DNA from: Peredibacter starrii
Lineage (GTDB): Bacteria; Bdellovibrionota; Bacteriovoracia; Bacteriovoracales; Bacteriovoracaceae
Length of the DNA: 64,000 bases
NCBI RefSeq assembly: GCF_034259205.1
Contig: NZ_CP139487.1
Location: forward strand, 2,480,001 to 2,544,000
Direction: 5' to 3'
Shown: in pieces, positions 42,484 through 51,508 of the stretch
How positions within the stretch are numbered: position 1 is the first letter of the stretch
Layout of the letters: every line of letters starts with the position of its first letter
Made by a program: the position numbers and the translations under genes
Notes under the pieces: generated by a model
Database searches by the model: none
Seen by the model: the letters and a program-made list of their open reading frames with translations, nothing else
Told to the model about the DNA's origin: nothing

Positions 42484-42898
42484 AAACTTTTGACCAGTCT
42501 AGATACATGCCCTGGGATTTTACAGAATTCACAAAACCAAACTTCTGATAAAGAAAGCCCACATCTGCGAAGAGATTCACAAAAGCACAACGATGGCATT
42601 CGGTTTTCACGAACTCCATAACGTGTTCCATGATGACTCTTCCAAGTTTTTGTCCCTGAAAATCCGGATGAACAGCAATGTCTACGATCTGAACAAAGCA
42701 ACCTAGATCACCAATCACTCGTCCCATGCCGATCAAACGTTCTCCATCACGGATAGTGACTGCAAAGAGAGAGCGAGGAAGCGAAATCTCAGCGGCTTCA
42801 AGAGTCTTGGGAGATAGGCCCGCGACTTTTCGGAGATCACAATATTCTTGGGGTAAAGGTTGTTTATTTTCAATGGTATAGCGCATAGTCAAAGGCAT
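42482..42898 (-). CDS. GNAT-family N-acetyltransferase
   Basis: A compact 138-residue GNAT protein. Motif A is visible as VDIAVHPDFQGQKLGRVIMEHV, and the preceding strands (RLIGMGRVIGDLGCFVQI) and following helix (CAFVNLFADVGFLYQKFGFV) complete the fold. It should acetylate an amine on an unknown small molecule or protein. It is divergent from the TonB-dependent receptor gene; the 71-base gap contains two inverted repeats, TTGACA-N9-TGTCAA and CAAAC-TAAG-GTTTG, that might bind a regulator. Confidence 0.88.
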   Translation of the reverse strand: MPLTMRYTIENKQPLPQEYCDLRKVAGLSPKTLEAAEISLPRSLFAVTIRDGERLIGMGRVIGDLGCFVQIVDIAVHPDFQGQKLGRVIMEHVMEFVKTECHRCAFVNLFADVGFLYQKFGFVNSVKSQGMYLDWSKV

Positions 42899-42969
42899 AT
42901 ATATCTTGACAAGTTTACCCTGTCAAACTAAGGTTTGAGCGATAAAACACAACATGTTTTTAGGGTACT

Positions 42970-45012
42970 ATGAAATTCGCATTTATTCTTTTGTCTCTAT
43001 CAGTTCTTAATACAACTCTAGCTGCCGATTACGCTTTAGATGAAATCGAAGTTGAAACCATTCAAGGTAACAAAGATGAACGTACTTTCATTGAAACCAA
43101 TGAGAGTGTCTCAGTTCTTAAACCAAAAAGCTTAAACCGTAGTGATATTCAAAACTCTGTTCAAATGCTGAATGGTCTTGGAAACGTTCAAACGACCTCC
43201 GATAAAAACGGCGACACATTCAGTATTCGTGGTATTTCAGACATGGGTGTAACTGGTTTCCAGAAAGACAACCTTGCCAGCGTTCTCGTTGATGAAGTTT
43301 TCCAAACAGGACTGGCCCTCAAGGCCGGAAGTTTTGAGAACTGGGATCTTCAGAACGTGGAAGTGCTTCGTGGTGCTCAATCGACTTCTCAAGGTGTAAA
43401 CTCACTTGCTGGTAACATTCTTCTTTTCCATGCGAAAGCTCATCAAGAGAACGAAGGAGCTGCCAAATTAGCTCTCGGAAACTATGGCCGAAAAGAAGGC
43501 GCTTTCCTCATCAACAGAAAAGTGAATGACAAACTTGCCGTGAGACTTGGTTACAACAAGGAATACACTGACGGTTACATCACGAATGCGACCAATAATA
43601 ATGACAAGTGGGGACAACGAAATAAAGATCACTTCTCAGGCGACATGGTTTACCAGGTTGGCGCAAAAGATGAGCTTCACTTTAACTTTAAACTTCTTCG
43701 TATGCACCAGGGTGGCTCATACGTTCAGGGGGATGACCCTTGGGACTATAAAGTTTTTGAAGATCAGGATTTCAACTCGATCACTAATAACTTCCAGACC
43801 TCTCTGGTTTATAACAAGTTCTTAAGCGAGAGACTTGTTAACAAGACAATCCTCGCCTACTCAGGTTCAACGAATACGACCAAGAGTGATGCTGATGGAC
43901 GTGCAACTAATCTTGCGGGACAAAGAAATGATAATGAGAATGACAGTTTCGTAAGTCTTGAGAACCAACTTCGTTATAACTCTGAGAGAGTTAAAAACGT
44001 ATTTGGTATCCACCTTCACCGTTATGAACTTAACAGCGACTACGACTTTGGTCTTGTAATGGGAGCACCAACGGTTGTTCCGGTTATTCAAGAGAATCAC
44101 CGTGTTCGTGAAACTTATGCTCTATTTGACTCGATTACATTTGATTTCGATCGTCACCACTCATTGAATCTAGGTGGACGTCTTGAATCAGTGACAAATG
44201 ATTACGGAACTAAAATTGCTTCTTCTGTGAAGAACGTGGATGAATCTGACGATGTGACCAACTTCGTGGCCCTTCCAAAAATTGCTTATAACTACCGTAA
44301 TGGAAATTACTCCCTTGGTGCTCTCTACTCTCAAGGTTACCGCACCGGTGGTGTAACAGTGAACCGTTGGAGAGGAACAGTTAGTAACTACGACCCTGAA
44401 AAGACAGACAACTACGAACTAAGTTACAAATACGTGAAGAGAAACTTCATTATGATGGCCAACGCCTTCTACACGAAGTGGAGAGATCAGCAGGTTGATG
44501 TAAAGTTCTCAAACACACTTGATACTCAAATTCAAAACGCGGCCAATGCTGAACTTTATGGTGCTGAATTTGAGACGTCGTATGAGTTTGAAAACGATGA
44601 TAGTTTCCGTTTTAACCTTGGTTACGTGAAGACTCAGTTCTTGAACCTCAAGAACAACAACATGAACTACACTGGCAATGAATTCCCGGATGCTGCAAAC
44701 TTTACTGGTCAAGCGTCTTACTGGAAATTCTTTAGCGAGAAGTGGAAAGGGATTCTGGTTGCACGTTACATCGGTGAGTCATACTCGGATGCTGAGAACC
44801 TAAGAAAGTCCCCTGCTCAGTTTTATATGGATACAAACCTTCAGTACACTTTCTCAAGCTATCTGCTTGAGTTGTATGTCAGAAACATCTTTAACCAGGA
44901 ATACCGCGTTTATAACGGTGTTGCCCTGGCAAACGTAAATGACTATCCAGCGAGCTATCACCGTATGAGCCCTCCGCGTGAGTTCGGTGCGCGTCTGAAT
45001 TATTATTGGTAA
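42970..45012 (+). CDS. TonB-dependent outer membrane receptor
   Basis: A 680-residue protein with a signal peptide (MKFAFILLSLSVLNTTLA). The plug domain has the expected elements (FIETNESVSVLKPKSL, TFSIRGISDMGVTG, VEVLRGAQSTSQGVNSLAG), followed by about 22 beta-strands and the C-terminal YYW with a final aromatic residue, as needed for barrel assembly. A possible TonB box is near DEIEVETI. It imports a scarce large nutrient such as a ferric siderophore or vitamin, but no biosynthetic or ABC genes are adjacent. AGGGTACT precedes the ATG. Confidence 0.92.
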   Translation: MKFAFILLSLSVLNTTLAADYALDEIEVETIQGNKDERTFIETNESVSVLKPKSLNRSDIQNSVQMLNGLGNVQTTSDKNGDTFSIRGISDMGVTGFQKDNLASVLVDEVFQTGLALKAGSFENWDLQNVEVLRGAQSTSQGVNSLAGNILLFHAKAHQENEGAAKLALGNYGRKEGAFLINRKVNDKLAVRLGYNKEYTDGYITNATNNNDKWGQRNKDHFSGDMVYQVGAKDELHFNFKLLRMHQGGSYVQGDDPWDYKVFEDQDFNSITNNFQTSLVYNKFLSERLVNKTILAYSGSTNTTKSDADGRATNLAGQRNDNENDSFVSLENQLRYNSERVKNVFGIHLHRYELNSDYDFGLVMGAPTVVPVIQENHRVRETYALFDSITFDFDRHHSLNLGGRLESVTNDYGTKIASSVKNVDESDDVTNFVALPKIAYNYRNGNYSLGALYSQGYRTGGVTVNRWRGTVSNYDPEKTDNYELSYKYVKRNFIMMANAFYTKWRDQQVDVKFSNTLDTQIQNAANAELYGAEFETSYEFENDDSFRFNLGYVKTQFLNLKNNNMNYTGNEFPDAANFTGQASYWKFFSEKWKGILVARYIGESYSDAENLRKSPAQFYMDTNLQYTFSSYLLELYVRNIFNQEYRVYNGVALANVNDYPASYHRMSPPREFGARLNYYW

Positions 45013-45015
45013 TCG

Positions 45016-45591
45016 TTATGAGCCAGAAGTGCCCAGTTTTTGAACCTTATGGATTAAAGTCTGGATGCTCTGGTCATTTCGATTCTTGATATCGCCAAAT
45101 TTTGTCACATCTACTTTGAATCCGGAAAATTCAAGAGTCGATTTTTTAAGCATGTTGACGGCCGGATCCTTATAAACAAACTTATTCCACCAAGTAGGAC
45201 CGTCAGACAATATAATAAGTCGCGCGGACTTGCCCGCCAAGAGTTTGTCCCAGAGTGAACTTCCCTTTCTGTACTTGAATGCAAATCCAGGTAAGAATGT
45301 CCGATCAATAAATCCTTTAAACAGTGCCGGTATACTTCCCCACCAAACCGGAGTGACAAACACTATGTGGTGAGCACTCTTTATTTGAGCCTGGGCTTCG
45401 ATAAGGGCCGGTTCAAGTTCTTGAATAACTCTATAACCCTCATGTAGTACCGGATCGAACTCAAGGTCTCCCAAATGGATGATTTCTACCTTAAAGCCAG
45501 CTTTATTTGATTCCTCATAATAGGCTTCCGCCAACTTGCCTGAAAGACTTGTTTTACTAGGGTGTCCATTTACAATGAGAATGTTTTTCAT
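45016..45591 (-). CDS. NAD(P)H-dependent quinone reductase-like flavoprotein
   Basis: A 191-residue flavodoxin-fold protein. ILIVNGHPSKTSLSGKLAEAYY is the N-terminal FMN phosphate loop and FVTPVWWGSIPALFKGFIDRTFLPGFAF is the second conserved block of the NQO1/MdaB/KefF group. These enzymes reduce quinones or other electrophiles by two electrons. It is divergent from a TetR-family regulator, with a 56-base gap containing strong inverted repeats, a common arrangement for electrophile-inducible reductases. The 3' end lies four bases from the TonB receptor stop codon. Confidence 0.9.
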   Translation of the reverse strand: MKNILIVNGHPSKTSLSGKLAEAYYEESNKAGFKVEIIHLGDLEFDPVLHEGYRVIQELEPALIEAQAQIKSAHHIVFVTPVWWGSIPALFKGFIDRTFLPGFAFKYRKGSSLWDKLLAGKSARLIILSDGPTWWNKFVYKDPAVNMLKKSTLEFSGFKVDVTKFGDIKNRNDQSIQTLIHKVQKLGTSGS

Positions 45592-45632
45592 ATGTTTACA
45601 CGTGTAACATTATATGTTTCAATTGTAAACAT
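45592..45632. promoter_or_regulatory. Candidate TetR-family operator
   Basis: The gap between the divergent reductase and TetR genes is bounded by ATGTTTACA and its exact complement TGTAAACAT. Inside lies TTACACGTGTAA, a perfect 12-base palindrome. The first ATGTTTACA directly abuts the reductase start codon. Confidence 0.6.
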
Positions 45633-45647
45633 CGAAAAGGAATCAAT

Positions 45648-46211
45648 ATGGCCAAAGCTTATCATCACGGGGACTTAAAAGAGGCCACCATCAATCAAGC
45701 TCTTCTCTTGATAGAAGAAAGAAGTAGTATTCAATTTACTCTCCGGGAAGTGGCCACGAAGTTAAATGTCAGCCATACGGCCATCTATCGTCACTTCCAG
45801 TCCAGACTTGATTTACTATCAAGTATCGCCGAAATTGGATTCAACAAGCTTAACGAACTATTCGAGATCAATTCTGAAGGCAATCAGAACAAAAAAAAGC
45901 AACTCCATAATCTCTGTCTTATCTACATGGAATTTTCTATTGATCATCCGGAATACTATCGCTGCATGTTCAATCCCGAATTAAAATGTGGTGATGAAAG
46001 TCTTACCGAAAGCTTAAATCAGGCGAGTGCAAAGACTTTTCAGTATCTGTTACAAGCATTGGGATCATCTGAGGCAAGGGCCAATTCCGTATGGGCATCA
46101 CTTCATGGCTTTTGCGATTTAAATTTAAATGGACAACTTTTCCATAAAAAAATGTCCAAAAAAGAGACAGAGAACGCCTTTGCAGATCACATCACTTTCA
46201 TCCTGAGATAA
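45648..46211 (+). CDS. TetR/AcrR-family transcriptional regulator
   Basis: A 187-residue repressor. The helix-turn-helix is in FTLREVATKLNVSHTAIYRHF, preceded by KEATINQALLLIEE, as in TetR. The C-terminal domain (CLIYMEFSIDHPEYYRCMF) resembles the WHG-type ligand domain seen in many AcrR-like proteins. AAAAGGAATC precedes the ATG. It most likely represses itself and the divergent quinone reductase and is induced by an electrophile or drug. Confidence 0.9.
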   Translation: MAKAYHHGDLKEATINQALLLIEERSSIQFTLREVATKLNVSHTAIYRHFQSRLDLLSSIAEIGFNKLNELFEINSEGNQNKKKQLHNLCLIYMEFSIDHPEYYRCMFNPELKCGDESLTESLNQASAKTFQYLLQALGSSEARANSVWASLHGFCDLNLNGQLFHKKMSKKETENAFADHITFILR

Positions 46212-46378
46212 CAAGTCGAATGGGCTGCGTTCCAATTATGTGAGGAACGAGTCAACTCACGATCAAGAGATTGTAACCGTTAAGTAAGGTCGTCTAAGAA
46301 TAAGGAGAAATTGAGTCTCAATTAAGATTTTATTCCTTCATACTTTTGTTCATGATGTGCAAACAAAAGGAATTTTGT

Positions 46379-46957
46379 ATGAAGAATTTAAACGTTAAAG
46401 TCCTTATCACTACCGCCTTTCTAAGTATTGTTGCAGTCCCTAGTTCATTTGCTGCCGATAAAGCAGTTCCTATGGGTGATGAAATTTCACAGATCGTTGA
46501 GGCCTCTGCAAAAGTAAAAGACATCGATTACAAAACACGCAGGATCACTTTAGAAAATAAAGGCGACACTACAAGTTTCGTGGTTGGTAACGAAGTCAAA
46601 AGACTAAATGAAATTAAGAAAGGTGATACCGTCAACGTGACTTATTATGAGGCATTAGCTTTCTCTATCGAGAAAGGTGGCAAAGCCCAGCAGGCAATGG
46701 AGGCCAATGAAACTTGGAAATCAGAACCAGGTCAACAGCCAGCTGCGATGAATGCAAGAGAGATTAATGCAAAAGTAGTAATCTCAAAAATTGATAAAAA
46801 AGCAAACACAGTGACTTTCAAAAACGCTGATGGTGACACACAAACTGTTAAAGTTAGACATCCAGAACGTTTAAATGAAGTAAAAGTCGGTGATGTAATC
46901 AATATCACTTACAAGGAAGCTGTAGCAGTAAAAGTTGAAAAGAAGAATAAGGCATAG
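46379..46957 (+). CDS. Periplasmic protein with two tandem repeat domains
   Basis: A 192-residue protein with a signal peptide ending near SSFAADK. It consists of two related domains of about 60 residues: the first runs from AKVKDIDYKTRRITLENKGD to the motif VKRLNEIKKGDTVNVTYYEA, and the second from VVISKIDKKANTVTFKNADG to ERLNEVKVGDVINITYKEA. The strand-rich pattern and RLNE-x-K-x-GD-x-[VI]N[VI]TY motif suggest small beta-barrels. No known function. AAAAGGAATTTT supports the ATG at 46379 over the longer frame. A terminator follows immediately. Confidence 0.7.
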   Translation: MKNLNVKVLITTAFLSIVAVPSSFAADKAVPMGDEISQIVEASAKVKDIDYKTRRITLENKGDTTSFVVGNEVKRLNEIKKGDTVNVTYYEALAFSIEKGGKAQQAMEANETWKSEPGQQPAAMNAREINAKVVISKIDKKANTVTFKNADGDTQTVKVRHPERLNEVKVGDVINITYKEAVAVKVEKKNKA

Positions 46958-46963
46958 TTATTG

Positions 46964-46992
46964 AGGTCCCACGGTAGTGGGACCTTATTTTT
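46964..46992. terminator. Rho-independent terminator
   Basis: AGGTCCCAC pairs perfectly with GTGGGACCT over a GGTA loop and is followed by TATTTTTC; it lies at the ends of two convergent genes. Confidence 0.88.
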
Positions 46993-47962
46993 CAAAAAGT
47001 TTATACGCACTTTCAATTGCCGGTCCAAATTCTTCGAAACTTGTGTATGTATTAGAGAGAATGACAATCCCCGTTTTACTCCCAGGATTAAACTCAATTA
47101 AACTACTACTTCCATAGGTTCCCCCTTCATGAAAATAATTCCCGGACATATTTTCTTGGTGCCAGGCCATTGCTACACGAAATTCATCTGCCTGATGAAA
47201 AATTGTATGTGAAAAAAGAATGGCCTCCTTAAGCGGAGTCTTCTCCGGCAAAATATTTGCCATTAAATACTTTTGCATTTGCAGGATATTGGCCCTCAAT
47301 CCACCGGCTGCTTCAAATTCCCCTAATACCCATGGCTCAACATTAGGAAAATGAGATGAATGAACACTGGTCAGAGGTATGGGCCGAGAATCATTTGAGA
47401 AACTCATATCAGAAAGTTCTAGTGGTATCAGAACTTCTTTTCTGAGGACATTTGAAAAAGTATCTCCATAAATCTTTTCAATTATTTTTCCGAGAATCGC
47501 AAATCCAAGATTTGAATACAGGTATTGCTTTTGGCCAATCTCAACCTGTTTCAACTCATTAGTAAGATCATTATATGAATAGTCCTGATACGGATTCATG
47601 GGATTCGTAGGTTTCAAATTACTTGGGAGCCTTGGCAGACCTGAAGTATGGGTCATCAATTCAAGAATCGAAACATCCTGAGCTTCCGGAACTACAGTAA
47701 AATATAACGAGAGTTTTGAATCGAGGCTTAATTTGTTTTCTAAAACCATTTTAGAAACGAGGATGCCTACAAATGTCTTAGTAATCGAAGCGATTTCAAA
47801 GTAAGTATTATCTAACATCGGTGTCTTCAATTTAGCATTAGAAGAACCATGACAAATGATTAACGAATTACTGTTATGTACGACAATTACGGCCAACCCT
47901 TTGATAAGGCTTGGTCCGACGTAAGGTGAGAAGAGAAATTTTAGATCATTAAGTATTTTCAT
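46985..47962 (-). CDS. Beta-lactamase-fold serine hydrolase
   Basis: A 325-residue class C beta-lactamase/penicillin-binding-protein-like enzyme. The active-site residues are visible: SITK at 59-62 (Ser59, Lys62), YSN at 149-151, and HEGG near residue 275 as the third (KTG-equivalent) box. ILELMTHTSGLP is also typical. No signal peptide is present, which is unusual for a beta-lactamase and suggests a cytoplasmic esterase or D-aminopeptidase role rather than drug resistance. It is four bases downstream of a small membrane protein gene and probably forms an operon with it. Confidence 0.87.
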   Translation of the reverse strand: MKILNDLKFLFSPYVGPSLIKGLAVIVVHNSNSLIICHGSSNAKLKTPMLDNTYFEIASITKTFVGILVSKMVLENKLSLDSKLSLYFTVVPEAQDVSILELMTHTSGLPRLPSNLKPTNPMNPYQDYSYNDLTNELKQVEIGQKQYLYSNLGFAILGKIIEKIYGDTFSNVLRKEVLIPLELSDMSFSNDSRPIPLTSVHSSHFPNVEPWVLGEFEAAGGLRANILQMQKYLMANILPEKTPLKEAILFSHTIFHQADEFRVAMAWHQENMSGNYFHEGGTYGSSSLIEFNPGSKTGIVILSNTYTSFEEFGPAIESAYKLFEK

Positions 47963-47966
47963 GTGG

Positions 47967-48347
47967 CTAAAAAATAAGCTTAAATATCGTTACTAAACCA
48001 AGAATCGCTGACAAAATAAAAGATATCCATAAAAGCATCAAAAGATAACCAATGATTCTATCTTTAAAAGATTGGATATACTCTACAGGTTTACCATCTT
48101 TCAATTCAACAATTTCAATTGAAACAATCCCAACCAGGGATTCATCAGTGAAATATGCACTCACCCCATACTCACGATTATCATCTGAAATGCCCTTTAA
48201 GATATCAAAGGCAAAATGTTTCAAAGCATTCCTAGTACCCTTAAGAGAGCATTCATCAGAAGCGCCATGCTCCTCAATCATGATAAAGTCACCCTTTTCT
48301 AAAGCTCCAAGTTTCTCAAACTCTTTTAAAAAAACTTCTCTATCCAT
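47967..48347 (-). CDS. Hypothetical protein with C-terminal membrane anchor
   Basis: A 126-residue protein. The first 95 residues are soluble and mixed alpha/beta (FIMIEEHGASDECSLKG, ESLVGIVSIEIVELKDGKP), and the last 28 form one or two membrane helices (GYLLMLLWISFILSAILGLVTI). I do not recognise it. It ends four bases before the hydrolase gene. AGAGGAAAT precedes the ATG. The 254 bases upstream contain no gene or clear signal on either strand apart from the probable promoter of this unit and the start of the kinase region. Confidence 0.55.
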   Translation of the reverse strand: MDREVFLKEFEKLGALEKGDFIMIEEHGASDECSLKGTRNALKHFAFDILKGISDDNREYGVSAYFTDESLVGIVSIEIVELKDGKPVEYIQSFKDRIIGYLLMLLWISFILSAILGLVTIFKLIF

Positions 48348-48601
48348 TATTTCCTCTGTCTTAACTAAACATACCTGTATAAATTTGATTCATATTCATT
48401 GTATCTAGATGCGAAAAGCTTCTTACTTAATTTTTCTTATACACCGAAATTCTTAATTTAATTCTTTAGAATCGTGATTATTCTTACTGCTAGTCCATCA
48501 AACCAACTTCTGACTGCTTTGATATTCTTAGATCTTCGGATTATTTTTAGTTCATCAATTAGCATTATTTGTTGAAAATACTAAAAAAAGCAGTGAGGTG
48601 A

Positions 48602-49755
48602 ATTATTAGTATCTCAACTGATCAAAATCCAAACTACAAAGATCTATCGGAACTTGGACGCTTTATTGTTTCAAAGCGTAACGAAATCCTGAGTAGATGG
48701 GAAAAAAAGTTCGAGAGGAGGTACCATTAACAAACTCCATTGATACCCCTGTACTGATTGATACTCTCCCTTCATTTTTAGATAACATTGCGGAAGCAGT
48801 TTCAGTTAACCACATAAAACCAACAGCAAATGCATTCAACAACATCGCCACTGAACACGGAGGTGAAAGGGCGCGCCTTACAGCTTACAACCATAGACAT
48901 TTAATCAGAGAATATCAGTTACTGAGATGGGTATTAATTGAAACGTTAGAAGAAGCTATGCAGGTGGAAAAAACAGCAATAACCATAATTCACGCCTCGA
49001 TCGACGAAGCTATTCAGCAAGCAGCAACTTCTTTTTCATTAGTTCAAGAACGATTACGTGAACAATACATGGCAACTTTATCGCATGATATGAAAACGCC
49101 GCTTTCTTCGATTACGATGGCGTCCGGCATTCTATTGAGGCAATCACAAGACCCGTCTGTTCTAAAACAAGCGAGTAAAATAAAGCATAGCGCGAATCGA
49201 CTTAACCAGATGATTGAAGACCTTCTCGATCTAACCTCAGTGAATATGAACGGAAGATTGAAACTGAAACTTGAACAATGTGATGTATATGAAATTAGTG
49301 AAGAAGTAATGGATGAGATTGAGTTCAATGCAAAAAATAAACGTTTGATCCTGACTGGAGAAAAGGTTCAAGGCCTCTGGGACAGAAGCTATCTAAAACG
49401 GGCCATCGAAAATCTCATTTCAAATGCTATTAAGTACGGTGATAAAGATTCTTCAATTACAATCAAGATCAGTACAACATTCGGAAGAATGACTTGGACC
49501 ATTCATAATGAAGGTAGCCCCATCCCACTTGAGGAACGAGAATGCATTTTTCAGGTTTTTCGAAGAGCAGAAGCTGCCAAGTCGGGGCGCGCTCAAGGAT
49601 GGGGTTTAGGTTTACCGTTGGTGAGGGCCGTTTGTGAATCACATGGTGGAAGCATTGGCGTTGATAGCAGTTCTGAGACAGGAACTACATTTATAATAGA
49701 CATTCCCATAGATTCATCACCTTATCAGCAAGCTCCTGCCCTACCCATGATGTAG
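48602..49755 (+). pseudogene. Histidine kinase with 5' frameshift and no standard start codon
   Basis: The intact part (from about 48709) encodes an N-terminal helical domain (LIDTLPSFLDNIAEAVS) similar to RsbRD-type sensor domains, the box TLSHDMKTPLS and ATPase motifs (AIENLISNAIKYGD, GWGLGLPLVRAV). The beginning of the same domain is in another frame upstream: LSELGRFIVSKRNEILSRWE, which continues naturally as KKVREEVP if the A7 tract at 48702-48708 had eight As. That upstream frame has no ATG, GTG or TTG start; it opens after a stop at 48599, and ATT at 48602 or 48605 follows AGGTG. So it is either a decayed gene, a phase-variable one, or affected by a sequence error. Confidence 0.72.
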
Positions 49756-49830
49756 CATTCACTTACAGTTGGCTTCTTAAGACACTCAAAACGCACTATT
49801 TTTATTTATCATTCTTCCGATAAGAAACTC

Positions 49831-50841
49831 ATGAAATGCCTCATGTTATTTCTGCTTATTCAATACTCATTGGCAACATTCGCCCACGTTGGTGAAGAAC
49901 ATGATGAAGAATGCCTTCCACCGGGATTACCTTCAGAAGAAGCGTTAATAAAATCCATCATGGCCCCATTAGCTCTTTGGACATCGACCGGTGTTCAAAT
50001 GCAGAAAGCTCCTTGTAAAACGGTAAGTGCTCCGTCTATTGAAGATATGGATGACGTCATCAGGGAACATAGTCAGGGAGAGACCGCAGAGAAAACCATC
50101 AATGGAGTTATTCTTAAAGATGATCCTCGAATGCTTAAAATGTTTGAGCATCTAACGACAAACTATCAAGATCCCAAAAATTTTCAGACGCTTTTCAATA
50201 TTAACCCGGACTGCAGCAATGTTACCTGTGCCATGACAAAAATCTGGGGTTCCAAATACGCCAAGCAATTAAGCTATCTCTTTCTTCACTCTGGATTTAA
50301 TTCTTCCGAATATAGCTTCCCTAATGCCACTCGTTTCAATGATAGCGAAATGAATGACCTTCTGATCGCGCTTAAAGATTTCCCTAGCGCCATGGGGCCG
50401 CTTGGTGCAGGTGGAAATCGTCAACTTACTCGCTACACTCGCGGGAAATGGGATCCGGAATTCAGACCGGGAACTTTTGCAACTTCAGATGTGCAAGTTT
50501 ATGACCCTTGGACCAAGGCTAGTAGCTGGGAAAGACAACAAACGATCTTCCACGAAGTCACTCACATGTTAACAGAAAAAGGCACTCTTGATACTTCCGC
50601 GGAATGGCTAAGCCTTAGTGGATGGGAAGGTTCGGATGAAAAATGGACTGCATCTAAGAAAAACTGCATGGTAGGCAAATACGGAAGTAAAAACCCATAT
50701 GAGGATTTTGCTGAAACAGCTGTGGCCTATCGTTATAACCCAAGTCGTCTCTACAAAGGTTGTCCGGAAAAATATCAGTATATGAAACGATTCTTTAAAG
50801 GTGCTGAGTACTTTGGGACGTCTTCTTGTGAGGATAAATAA
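49831..50841 (+). CDS. Secreted putative zinc metallopeptidase
   Basis: A 336-residue protein with a signal peptide (MKCLMLFLLIQYSLATFA). Zinc-binding residues are proposed as HEVTH at 241-245, preceded by an amphipathic helix, and Glu291 or Glu295 in NPYEDFAETAVAY, a pattern shared by gluzincin-type peptidases. Nine cysteines in the mature protein (such as CSNVTC at 128-133) are consistent with an exported, disulfide-containing enzyme. I do not place it in a named family. The gene has its own terminator and fits the proteolytic character of the window. Confidence 0.68.
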   Translation: MKCLMLFLLIQYSLATFAHVGEEHDEECLPPGLPSEEALIKSIMAPLALWTSTGVQMQKAPCKTVSAPSIEDMDDVIREHSQGETAEKTINGVILKDDPRMLKMFEHLTTNYQDPKNFQTLFNINPDCSNVTCAMTKIWGSKYAKQLSYLFLHSGFNSSEYSFPNATRFNDSEMNDLLIALKDFPSAMGPLGAGGNRQLTRYTRGKWDPEFRPGTFATSDVQVYDPWTKASSWERQQTIFHEVTHMLTEKGTLDTSAEWLSLSGWEGSDEKWTASKKNCMVGKYGSKNPYEDFAETAVAYRYNPSRLYKGCPEKYQYMKRFFKGAEYFGTSSCEDK

Positions 50842-50846
50842 GAACA

Positions 50847-50876
50847 AGGGCCCACGGGACGGAAACCGTGGACCCT
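50847..50876. terminator. Bidirectional hairpin terminator
   Basis: AGGGCCCACGG pairs with CCGTGGACCCT (one mismatch) across an eight-base loop between convergent genes; no long T tract. Confidence 0.55.
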
Positions 50877-50891
50877 ATGAGAAATTAGAGA

Positions 50892-51320
50892 CTACTTAAG
50901 GTGCTTGCCGATTAGTGAAGCAAGTTCAAACATAGTAACTTCTTTTTTACCGAAAACTTTTGAAAGTTTATCGTCACAAAGAATGTTTCTTTTGTTTTTT
51001 GGGTTCTGAAGATTGTTCTTCTTGATGTAAGCCCAAAGCTTCTTAACAACTTCAGTTCTAGGAACTGCAGCTGAACCGATTACGCCAGCTAGCTCTGTAG
51101 ATGGAGTAAATGCTGTCATGAAAGCAGCATTTGGTTTACGAGCTGATTTTGCTTTTTTAGGAGCAGCAGCTTTTTTAGCTGTAGCTTTCTTAGGAGCAGC
51201 AGCTTTTTTAGCTGTAGCTTTCTTTGCAGTAGCTTTTTTAGGAGCAGCAGCTTTTTTAGCTGTAGCTTTCTTTGCAGGTGCTTTCTTCGCAGTAGCTTTC
51301 TTTGTTGCTTTCTTAGCCAT
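50892..51320 (-). CDS. Histone H1-like Lys/Ala-rich protein with SWIB domain
   Basis: A 142-residue basic protein. Residues 1-60 are low-complexity repeats of KKATAKKAAAP type, resembling the C-terminal tails of histone H1. Residues about 66-142 form a SWIB/MDM2 domain (FTPSTELAGVIGSAAVPRTE, VVKKLWAYIKKNNLQ, then KRNILCDDKLSKVFGKKEVT). Such fusions are known from Chlamydia and some environmental bacteria, where they may compact DNA. A strong GGAGG precedes the ATG. It is an isolated gene, expected to bind DNA in the cytoplasm. The domain order here is Lys/Ala tail first. Confidence 0.88.
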   Translation of the reverse strand: MAKKATKKATAKKAPAKKATAKKAAAPKKATAKKATAKKAAAPKKATAKKAAAPKKAKSARKPNAAFMTAFTPSTELAGVIGSAAVPRTEVVKKLWAYIKKNNLQNPKNKRNILCDDKLSKVFGKKEVTMFELASLIGKHLK

Positions 51321-51508
51321 AAATCCTCCGGGATTTGTTACCTAGTTAAAAAGATATACTTAAAGTGTTGGCTATTTTTCGTCATAGATCAAACTTAAAA
51401 TGAATTATTTTTGGCTAAATATTGATTTTTCCCCGCCCTGCTGGGTTCATCTTTTCAAAAAGCGGTTCCCTAGGGGGACTTTTACTAATGTCCACTCCCC
51501 TCATGCCC

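Noticed and set aside
46985-47962. Antibiotic-resistance beta-lactamase
   Set aside because: The catalytic boxes fit, but there is no signal peptide and the family includes many esterases and peptidases; resistance is not supported.
48052-48408. 118-codon plus-strand frame
   Set aside because: Antisense to the small membrane-anchored protein gene, which has a ribosome site and a hydrophobic tail; Ser/Pro-rich translation typical of shadow frames.
51420-51508. G/C-tract region after the MocR gene that could hold a structured RNA
   Set aside because: GGAC/GTCC and GGGGA tracts can pair, but several weak foldings compete and none is a clear terminator or RNA family.
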